From Lysobacterales bacterium (GTDB lineage Bacteria > Pseudomonadota > Gammaproteobacteria > Xanthomonadales > SZUA-36): DNA of 7,942 nucleotides. The notes under the pieces are model-generated. The model ran no database searches. It had not been told where the DNA came from and worked only from the letters and a program-made list of their open reading frames with translations. Below, piece after piece: positions 1 through 5,968 of the stretch. Both the position numbers and the translations under genes were made by a program. The DNA is taken from NCBI GenBank assembly GCA_013213875.1, contig JABSSV010000031.1, positions 1 through 7,942 on the forward strand, in the 5' to 3' direction. Every line of letters begins with the position of its first letter. Position 1 is the first letter of the stretch.

Positions 1-1493
1 AGGTATGCTGTGCCGGCTCCCGCCTGCTGGTGCAGGAGTCGATTGCCGAAACCCTGCTGAGCAAATTGCGTGAGCGCATGCGCCGGCTGCTGGTGGGTGA
101 TTCGCTGGATAAGGGCATCGATATGGGCGCCGTGGTGGATCCGGTGCAGCTCGAACGCATCCGGGAGCTGGTGGCGTTGGGTGTGGAAGAAGGGGCCAGC
201 TTGTGGCAGCCGGATACGCCCATGCCGGCCGAGGGCTGCTTCTATCCGCCCACATTGCTGACCGATGTGCAGCCCTCCGCCACCTTGGCCCAGGAGGAGG
301 TGTTCGGACCGGTGCTGGTGAGCATGACGTTCCGTACGCCGGCTGAAGCGGTCACTTTGGCCAACAACAGCCGCTACGGCCTGGCTGCGAGCGTCTGGAC
401 AGAGAACATCAATCTGGCGCTGGATGTGGCCCCGGCGCTCAAGGCCGGCTCTGTGTGGGTGAACTGCACCAATCGTTTTGACGCGGCGGCTGGATTCGGT
501 GGCTACCGCGAGTCCGGCTTCGGCCGTGAAGGCGGGCGGGAAGGACTGTTTGAATACGTCCGCCCTGGCTGGGAGCGTTTATTGACAGACCAGCCCAGCT
601 ATGCGGCGCTTGAGCCTTCATCGCCGCAGTCAAAGCCGCTAGCAGGCGGTCTCGATCGCACCGCGAAACTTTACATCGGCGGGCGCCAGCAGCGACCGGA
701 TAGTGGCTATTGTCTCCCGGTTTACGATGTGAAAGGACAGCTGCTTGGGGAGATTCCGGACGGCAATCGTAAGGACATTCGCAACGCGGTCGAGGCGGCG
801 GTCAAGGGGCAGGGTTGGACTCAGGCCACGGCCCATAACCGGGCGCAGGTACTGTTTTATCTGGCGGAAAACCTGCAGATCCGAGCGGCGGAATTTGCGG
901 CGCGCCTGGCCAGCCTGTCCGGTCAGGATCTGAGCAAGGCGGAAGCGGAGCTGGATCTCTGCCTGCGCCGGATTTTCAGCTACGCGGCTCTGGCTGATAA
1001 GTATGATGGTCAGATTCACGCCACGCCCTATCGAAATGTGACCCTGGCCATGCGCGAGCCGCTGGGCGTGATGGGCATTGTGGCCCCGGAAGAGGCCGGC
1101 CTGATTGGTTTTATTTCCACCGTGCTACCGGCGCTGGCCATGGGTAATCGGGTGGTGGTGATTCCGTCCCGGCGCTATGCGCTTCTGGCCACCGACTTTT
1201 ATCAGATCATGGATACCTCGGACCTGCCGGCCGGTGCATTGAATATTGTTACCGGTCGGGAGCCAGAGCTACTGCCGACGCTGGCCAGCCACTATGACAT
1301 GCAGGGACTCTGGTACTGGGGTACCGCGGAGGGCAGCCAGTTGGTGGAGCAGGCGGCGGCGGCTTCCATGAAGCGCACCTGGGTCAACTATGGCCGTTTC
1401 CATGACTGGTTTGATCCCGATCAGGGCGAGGGCGAGAGCTTCCTGAGAAAGGCGGTGGAAATAAAAAACATCTGGATTCCCTACGGCGAGTAG
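1..1493 (+). CDS. ALDH16-type aldehyde dehydrogenase, two ALDH domains, 5' end outside window
   Basis: NAD(P)-dependent oxidation of an aldehyde to a carboxylic acid, probably cytosolic; the substrate is unknown. The frame is open from base 1 (first full codon at 3), so the N-terminal cofactor-binding half of domain 1 is missing. Seen: VCCAGSR at 3-23, whose first Cys (6-8) aligns with the ALDH nucleophile; EEVFGPV at 294-314; and the C-terminal ALDH block FGGYRESGFGREGG near 495-536. After a linker near 600-665 a second ALDH-like unit starts (LYIGG, about 670). It has REPLGVMGIVAP and ALAMGNRVVVIPS, but it replaces the PWNFP segment and the cofactor lysine and has no ELGG or catalytic Cys segment. 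It ends KNIWIPYGE. A live first domain plus a dead second domain is the ALDH16 architecture; a complete protein would be near 780 residues. A 245-nt gap separates it from the next gene, so co-transcription is uncertain. An ordinary ALDH fused to another domain is less likely. Confidence 0.88.
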   Translation, partial: VCCAGSRLLVQESIAETLLSKLRERMRRLLVGDSLDKGIDMGAVVDPVQLERIRELVALGVEEGASLWQPDTPMPAEGCFYPPTLLTDVQPSATLAQEEVFGPVLVSMTFRTPAEAVTLANNSRYGLAASVWTENINLALDVAPALKAGSVWVNCTNRFDAAAGFGGYRESGFGREGGREGLFEYVRPGWERLLTDQPSYAALEPSSPQSKPLAGGLDRTAKLYIGGRQQRPDSGYCLPVYDVKGQLLGEIPDGNRKDIRNAVEAAVKGQGWTQATAHNRAQVLFYLAENLQIRAAEFAARLASLSGQDLSKAEAELDLCLRRIFSYAALADKYDGQIHATPYRNVTLAMREPLGVMGIVAPEEAGLIGFISTVLPALAMGNRVVVIPSRRYALLATDFYQIMDTSDLPAGALNIVTGREPELLPTLASHYDMQGLWYWGTAEGSQLVEQAAAASMKRTWVNYGRFHDWFDPDQGEGESFLRKAVEIKNIWIPYGE

Positions 1494-1514
1494 CGGCTGA
1501 CTTCGGGCAGCCGC
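1493..1514 (+). repeat. Hairpin immediately after the ALDH stop codon
   Basis: GCGGCTG (1493-1499) pairs perfectly with CAGCCGC (1508-1514) around an 8-nt loop, ACTTCGGG. The stem begins on the last base of the TAG stop. No U-rich tract follows, so it is not a typical intrinsic terminator. It could protect the mRNA 3' end, weakly attenuate transcription, or be chance in G+C-rich DNA. Confidence 0.35.
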
Positions 1515-1738
1515 GTCGCTGGGGCTTGCCTTTCACCGCCGGCCAGCATGGCCACCCACTGATGCTTTCCCGGGCACAGATGGCCAGACACCGGCGCTTC
1601 ATCCTGTGGCCATGAGTCGAGATTCACGCTCTTATGACCCATGCGTGCGAGTATTTTCGCGGGAGTGCCGCGCAGGCCAAGGCCAAAGAGCCTGCATCTG
1701 CGCGCAAAATAAAGCCAAAAATAAAGAGGATGATGGTC
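1494..1738. other. Intergenic region between ALDH16 and CoA-transferase genes
   Basis: No coding sequence with a recognisable product is seen here on either strand. The left edge carries a 7-bp hairpin right after the ALDH stop, and the right edge an A-rich leader with a Shine-Dalgarno site. A promoter for the downstream operon would be expected in this gap. I see no convincing -35/-10 pair: TTATGA at 1630-1635 is the nearest -10-like hexamer, and it lacks a good partner. An operator could be present but no clear dyad stands out. Confidence 0.5.
1706..1738 (+). promoter_or_regulatory. A-rich translation leader with 9-nt direct repeat and Shine-Dalgarno of the CoA-transferase
   Basis: AAAATAAAG occurs twice, at 1706-1714 and 1718-1726, 12 nt apart. 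The second copy runs into AGAGGA (1725-1730), a good Shine-Dalgarno site 8 nt before the ATG at 1739. ATGs at 1730 and 1733 overlap or touch this site, and an ATG at 1634 is much further upstream, so the site decides in favour of 1739. AAAAATAA (1717-1724) loosely fits the AAnAAnAA pattern bound by Hfq/Crc in pseudomonads. The stretch would be unstructured in RNA; a regulatory role is inference. Confidence 0.5.
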
Positions 1739-2941
1739 ATGAACAAACCGCTGCAGGGCGTGCGCGTGTTGGATCTGACGCACATGCTGGCGGGCCCTTA
1801 CGGGGCCATGATGCTGGCGGATCTCGGCGCGGAGACCATTAAGGTTGAACCGCTGGCCGGAGAGGGCACGCGCAAGCTACTGGCCAATGACCCAAAGAAC
1901 TCGCTGGACGGGATGGGCGCTTACTACCTGGCGCTTAACCGTAACAAGCAGAGCATTGCAATTGACCTGAAAAGCCCGGACGGGCAGCGCGTGTTTCACG
2001 ATCTGGTGCGCGAGTCAGACGTGGTGATTTCCAATTTTGGCGTCGGAGTCCCGGAGCGCCTGGGTATTGACTACGACACGCTGCAGGCCATCAACCCCCG
2101 CATCATCACCTGCACCATTACCGGTTTTGGGTCTGATGGCCCGAACCCCAAGCGGCCGGCCTTTGACCAGGTTGCTCAGGCCATGGGTGGCGGCATGTCT
2201 ATCACCGGCCCGGATGCAGAGCATCCGGTGCGCGCGGGTATTCCTATCGGTGATCTGGGCGGCGGCATGTTTTCCGCCATGGGGATTCTTTCGGCGCTGG
2301 TGGAGCGCGCCAACAGTGGCCGCGGACAGCACGTGGATATTTCCATGCTGGATTGCCAGGTATCCATGCTGAGCTACATGGCGACCATGCATTTTCTCTC
2401 TGGCGAAGATCCCTATCCCATCGGCAATTCCCATTTCGTCCACGTGCCCTACAACACCTATCGCACCCGCGATGGCTACATTGTTATTGCCGTGATTACC
2501 GACAATTTCTGGCAAAACCTCAAAAAGGTGGTGCCTATCGCGGAATTTGACGATCCCGCGTTTGACGGCCAGCCCGGCCGATGGGAGGGCCGTGACTTGA
2601 TCAATCGGCGCCTGAATGAAGTGTTGGGAGAGAAGGACTCGGCACATTGGCTGGCTGCACTGCAGGCGGAACGCATCCCCTGTGCGCCGGTCAACCGGCT
2701 CAGTCAGGCGTTGAATGAGGAACAGGTCCGGCACCGGAATATGGTCATAGAACTCAAACACCCAAACGGTAAGGCCACGCGCGGTGTGGGCAACCCCATC
2801 AAGCTGTCGCGTACCCATGAGGAGTCTTTCAGCGCGGCGCCCACCGTGGGACAACATACGCAGCAGGTGCTCGGTGACCTGCTGGGCTACAGCGATGATG
2901 AGATTCAGGCGCTGGCGGACAAGGAGACGATTGGACGATGA
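1739..2941 (+). CDS. Class III (CaiB/BaiF-type) CoA-transferase
   Basis: Moves CoA from a donor acyl-CoA (often succinyl-CoA or acetyl-CoA) to a carboxylic acid through an aspartyl-CoA anhydride, in the cytosol. It has 400 residues, normal for the family. Seen: the N-terminal family signature RVLDLTHMLAGPYGAMML (9-26) and LADLGAETIKVEP (26-38), the NRNKQSIAIDLK block (67-78), and PIGDLGGGMFSAMGIL (169-184). Asp172 in that last block aligns with the catalytic Asp169 of formyl-CoA transferase. ERIPCAPVN (311-319) and a C-terminal GQHTQQVL (371-378) also fit. The start at 1739 is chosen from the Shine-Dalgarno spacing and because family homology begins there; an in-frame ATG at 1634 would add 35 unmatched residues. 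Its stop overlaps the lyase start by 4 nt (ATGA), so the pair is probably translationally coupled and the lyase substrate is probably its CoA-ester product. The acceptor cannot be read from sequence; racemase or carnitine-type members share the fold. Confidence 0.92.
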   Translation: MNKPLQGVRVLDLTHMLAGPYGAMMLADLGAETIKVEPLAGEGTRKLLANDPKNSLDGMGAYYLALNRNKQSIAIDLKSPDGQRVFHDLVRESDVVISNFGVGVPERLGIDYDTLQAINPRIITCTITGFGSDGPNPKRPAFDQVAQAMGGGMSITGPDAEHPVRAGIPIGDLGGGMFSAMGILSALVERANSGRGQHVDISMLDCQVSMLSYMATMHFLSGEDPYPIGNSHFVHVPYNTYRTRDGYIVIAVITDNFWQNLKKVVPIAEFDDPAFDGQPGRWEGRDLINRRLNEVLGEKDSAHWLAALQAERIPCAPVNRLSQALNEEQVRHRNMVIELKHPNGKATRGVGNPIKLSRTHEESFSAAPTVGQHTQQVLGDLLGYSDDEIQALADKETIGR

Positions 2942-3837
2942 CAGAGCAGGTCACCATCAATGATGTGGGGCCGCGTGACGGCCTTCAAAACCAGAAAAAA
3001 GTACTCAGTCCTGAGCAGCGGGTGTCCCTAGTGCACGCGCTGCTGGCAGCCTCGGTGAAACATATCGAGATTGCAGCATTTGTATCGCCCAAGGCCGTGC
3101 CGGCCATGGCTGGTGCGGCGGAGATCGTGGCCGCACTGGAAGGTGAGTCGGCTGATCTGGCGGTACTCATTCCCAATGAGAAAGGTTATGACCTGGCTAC
3201 CGCGGCCGGGGCCCAATCAGTAACCACCGTGCTCTACGGTACCGATGAGATGGCGCAGGCTAACGTGCGCATGACCATGGCGGAAGCGGATGCGGCTACC
3301 GTGGCCATTCTGGAGCGGGCCCGGGCTGATGGGGTCGAATGTACAGCGACCATTTCCGTGGCGTTTGAGTGCCCCTTCGCGGGCCCGGTTGATCCAGAGG
3401 TCATATGGGACTCCGCGGAGCGTTTTCTGGCTTTGGGCGTAGACCGCTATGTGGTCGCGGACACGATCGGCGCTGCCAATCCGGCTCAGACCCGGACCCT
3501 TATGGAGACGCTGGTCAAGCGTCACGGTGCGGAACGGCTGGCGTGCCATTTCCATGATACGCGCGCCATGGGGCTGGCGAATGTCTATGCCGCTGCGAGC
3601 GCCGGTATCCGGCGTTTTGACGCCTCCATTGGCGGGCTGGGTGGCTGTCCCTTTGCGCCGGGTGCGTCCGGCAACGTGGCCACGGAAGATGTGGTGATGA
3701 TGCTGGAGCAGATGGGCTTTCAGACCGGCGTTGATCTGCCTGCTTTGATGCGCGCATCCGCCCTGGCTCAGGAATTGACCGGCACGGCGCCAGGTGGTCG
3801 CGCCCGGGCCTGGCTGGAGCGAAACGTGGCCGCGTGA
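2938..3837 (+). CDS. HMG-CoA-lyase-like DRE-TIM aldolase
   Basis: Predicted to cleave a 3-hydroxyacyl-CoA retro-aldol fashion, as HMG-CoA lyase (3-hydroxy-3-methylglutaryl-CoA to acetoacetate and acetyl-CoA). It has 299 residues, the usual length. Seen: VGPRDGLQN (10-18) with catalytic Arg13 and metal-ligand Asp14; Glu44; ADTIG with Asp175; CHFHDT (203-208) with metal-ligand His204/His206; the lyase signature SIGGLGGCPF (230-239) with Cys237; and GASGNVATED (242-251) with Asn246. By-eye alignment to human HMG-CoA lyase shows changes near the substrate: TTSF becomes IAAF (45-48), Tyr167 becomes Thr138, Arg165 becomes Thr136, and HDTYGQALAN becomes HDTRAMGLAN (206-215). The enzyme looks active but its acyl substrate may not be HMG-CoA. 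AAGGAG (2921-2926) lies 11 nt upstream of the start, inside the CoA-transferase gene. The mvaB symbol is withheld because specificity is uncertain. Confidence 0.88.
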   Translation: MTEQVTINDVGPRDGLQNQKKVLSPEQRVSLVHALLAASVKHIEIAAFVSPKAVPAMAGAAEIVAALEGESADLAVLIPNEKGYDLATAAGAQSVTTVLYGTDEMAQANVRMTMAEADAATVAILERARADGVECTATISVAFECPFAGPVDPEVIWDSAERFLALGVDRYVVADTIGAANPAQTRTLMETLVKRHGAERLACHFHDTRAMGLANVYAAASAGIRRFDASIGGLGGCPFAPGASGNVATEDVVMMLEQMGFQTGVDLPALMRASALAQELTGTAPGGRARAWLERNVAA

Positions 3838-3892
3838 GGTCACAGTTAACAGATAAAAAGACAAAACAACAAAACAACCTAGGGAGTGCGAG
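3838..3892 (+). promoter_or_regulatory. A/C-rich leader of hyuA with AACAACAA motif and Shine-Dalgarno
   Basis: The 55 nt between the lyase stop and HyuA are far more A-rich than their surroundings. From 3861 to 3878 the sequence contains only A and C. AACAACAA (3865-3872) exactly fits the AAYAAYAA form of the Hfq/Crc catabolite-repression target known from Pseudomonas, and a second AACAAC follows at 3873-3878 with one mismatch region. AGGGAG (3881-3886) is a clear Shine-Dalgarno 6 nt before the ATG. A bound Hfq/Crc complex here would sit just upstream of the ribosome site. I see no -35/-10 pair, so a separate promoter is not indicated. The regulatory reading assumes an organism that has Crc. 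Confidence 0.45.
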
Positions 3893-5968
3893 ATGAGTTA
3901 TCGCTTAGGCGTTGATGTGGGAGGCACCTTCACGGACCTGCTGCTGATTAACGAAACAACGGGCCAGACGCATACGGCCAAAGTCCCTTCTACGCCCCAG
4001 GATTCGTCCCTTGGCGTGCTCAACGGCGTGGAGCGTATCTGCGCCGAGTCCGGCGTTAAGCCAGCGCAAATCTCGCGCGTGATGCACGGCACCACGGTGG
4101 CGACCAACGCGGTTCTGACCGGGAAAGGCGCGCGGGTAGGGTTAGTCCCGACCCGGGGCTATAAGCAGACGCTGCAGGTGGCACGTTCTTTCTGCCCCGG
4201 TGGACTGGGTGGCTGGGTCAGCTACGTGAAGAAACCGCTGTTGGCGCCGTTGGAATTGACCGTCGAAGCCGACGAACGCATGGGCGCTGATGGTTCTGTG
4301 GTACGTCCCCTGGATGCCCCGGCGCTCCGCGCCACGCTGGAGCAGCTCAAGGCGGGTGGTGCGATCGAGGCGCTGACCATCTGCTTTATCAACGCCTACG
4401 GCAATGGCGAGCATGAGGCTCAGGCCCGTGCGGTGGCGCGCGAGGTGTTTGGCGACCTGCCCATTTCCATTTCCTCTGAGGTGGTGCCGGAAATGCAGGA
4501 ATACGAGCGTACGGAGACCACCGTGGTGAATTCCTATGTGGCACCGGAAGTCGCGTCCTACCTGCATAACCTGCAGGCTTCGTTGGAACAGCGTCTGGGG
4601 GACGAGGTGCAGTTGAGCATCCTTCGTTCCGATGGCGGGCTGGCTTCGTCGCGGGGCGCCTCCGATTCGCCGGTCAATCTCCTCATGTCGGGTCCGGCGG
4701 GTGGCGTCACCGGCGCGACCTGGTTCAGCACCCGTGCGGGTTACCGTGACGTGCTGACCTTTGATATGGGTGGCACATCAACCGATGTGGCCCTGATTCA
4801 GAACGGTCGTGCCCGCGTGCGTCGCGAGACGCGCGTCGGTGACGTCACGGTGCGGGCGCCCTCTGTGGATGTGCGCACGGTCGGTGCCGGAGGGGGGTCC
4901 ATCGCTTTTGTTCCCGAGCTGACCAAGGCCTTGCGGGTGGGCCCCCAGTCTGCGGGTGCGGAGCCCGGTCCAGCGGCCTACATGAAGGGCGGTGAGGAAC
5001 CAACGGTCTGTGATGCGAACGTGGTGCTGGGCTATTTGCCCTCCGATGTGCAGTTGGGCGGCGCCATGGCGATTAATAAGGAAGCGGCGGAGGCCGCCGT
5101 ACAGAAAGCCGCTGATGCCATGGGTATCGGCCTTATGGAAGCGGCGGAAGGCATCATTAAGATTGTCAATGAGTCCATGTTTGGCGCCTTGCGCCTGGTC
5201 TCGGTAGAGCAGGGCTTTGATCCGCGTGATTTTGCGCTGGTGGCTTTTGGCGGTGCCGGACCACTGCACGGCAATGCCATGGGCGTTTTGACCGATTCCT
5301 GGCCCGTGATCGTGCCGCCCGGTCCCGGTGTGCTCTGCGCCTATGGCGATGCCACCACCCAGGTACAGGACGAGGCCTCACGGACTTACGTCACCATGGC
5401 CGAAGACCTGACCCGTGAACGCTTGCTGGAAGATCTGGAGGCGCTGCGGGAACGTGCGTCGGTCGCCTTGCATGCCGATGGCATTGCAGCCGATCAGCAG
5501 GAAGTGGTCTATCAGGCTGATGTGCGCTATGCGGGTCAGGCCTTTCAGATCAGCCTTGAGTTCAAGCAGGAGGATCTTGAGGCCGAGGGTGTGGCCCATC
5601 TGACCCAACGCTTCGATAAGGAACATGAGCAGCTGTTCACCTTTGCGCTGGGCAATAACCATGAACTGGTCATGATTCGCGCAATCGTGCGCGCCCGGGC
5701 TGCCGATATTGCCCAGGAAACAGTAGGGACGGCGGGTGCTGATCTGGCCCAGGCCAAGCTGCACGACACGCGTTTCTACCATGAGGGCGCCTGGCATGAC
5801 GCGGTGATTTATGACCGCGCGGTGTTGAGTGCGGGCACGGTCGTTGCCGGCCCAGCCATCGTGGTGGAGATGGACTCCACCACGCTCATATTGCCCGGAC
5901 ACAACGCCACGGTAGACAGCGTTGGCAACCTTTTGATCAAGCCCCACGCCGAGGAGGGCATCGCATGA
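3893..5968 (+). CDS. hyuA: Hydantoinase/oxoprolinase family subunit A (HyuA, ATPase subunit)
   Basis: ATP-binding subunit that works with the B subunit encoded next. The family uses ATP to phosphorylate a ring amide or enol(ate) for hydrolysis (5-oxoprolinase, N-methylhydantoinase, caprolactamase) or carboxylation (acetone and acetophenone carboxylases). It has 691 residues, typical of the A subunit. Domain order: N-terminal hydantoinase A domain about 4-183, with phosphate loop DVGGTFTD (8-15) and MHGTTVATNAVL (64-75); core domain about 203-490, with YERTETTVVNSYVAP (204-218), SGPAGGV (266-272), DMGGTSTD (291-298), GAGGGSIA (331-338) and FGGAGPLHG (452-460); C-terminal domain about 505-685. 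No ATP-site motif looks damaged. The start is fixed by AGGGAG 6 nt upstream and by the family N-terminus (YRLGVDVGG). It ends in a 4-nt overlap with HyuB. The substrate cannot be assigned; the adjacent isochorismatase-fold gene favours amide or ureide chemistry, but a carboxylase remains possible. Confidence 0.95.
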   Translation: MSYRLGVDVGGTFTDLLLINETTGQTHTAKVPSTPQDSSLGVLNGVERICAESGVKPAQISRVMHGTTVATNAVLTGKGARVGLVPTRGYKQTLQVARSFCPGGLGGWVSYVKKPLLAPLELTVEADERMGADGSVVRPLDAPALRATLEQLKAGGAIEALTICFINAYGNGEHEAQARAVAREVFGDLPISISSEVVPEMQEYERTETTVVNSYVAPEVASYLHNLQASLEQRLGDEVQLSILRSDGGLASSRGASDSPVNLLMSGPAGGVTGATWFSTRAGYRDVLTFDMGGTSTDVALIQNGRARVRRETRVGDVTVRAPSVDVRTVGAGGGSIAFVPELTKALRVGPQSAGAEPGPAAYMKGGEEPTVCDANVVLGYLPSDVQLGGAMAINKEAAEAAVQKAADAMGIGLMEAAEGIIKIVNESMFGALRLVSVEQGFDPRDFALVAFGGAGPLHGNAMGVLTDSWPVIVPPGPGVLCAYGDATTQVQDEASRTYVTMAEDLTRERLLEDLEALRERASVALHADGIAADQQEVVYQADVRYAGQAFQISLEFKQEDLEAEGVAHLTQRFDKEHEQLFTFALGNNHELVMIRAIVRARAADIAQETVGTAGADLAQAKLHDTRFYHEGAWHDAVIYDRAVLSAGTVVAGPAIVVEMDSTTLILPGHNATVDSVGNLLIKPHAEEGIA

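Noticed and set aside
1493..1514. Calling the stop-adjacent hairpin a rho-independent terminator
   Set aside because: The bases after the stem are GTCGCTGGGG, with no T-tract.
1620..1640. TTATGA as a -10 box of a sigma-70 promoter
   Set aside because: No acceptable -35 hexamer lies 16-18 nt upstream; a single hexamer match is not evidence.
1634..1738. Upstream ATG at 1634 as the CoA-transferase start
   Set aside because: The 35 extra residues are Lys/Ala-rich with no family match, and the clear Shine-Dalgarno at 1725-1730 would lie inside the gene.
1481..1783. 100-codon minus-strand frame covering the 1494-1738 gap
   Set aside because: It starts inside the CoA-transferase coding region and has no recognisable motif; I found no reason to prefer it to non-coding DNA.
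2015..2857. 280-codon minus-strand frame opposite the CoA-transferase
   Set aside because: It has no family motif, is His/Arg-rich and low in complexity, and overlaps a well-supported gene entirely.
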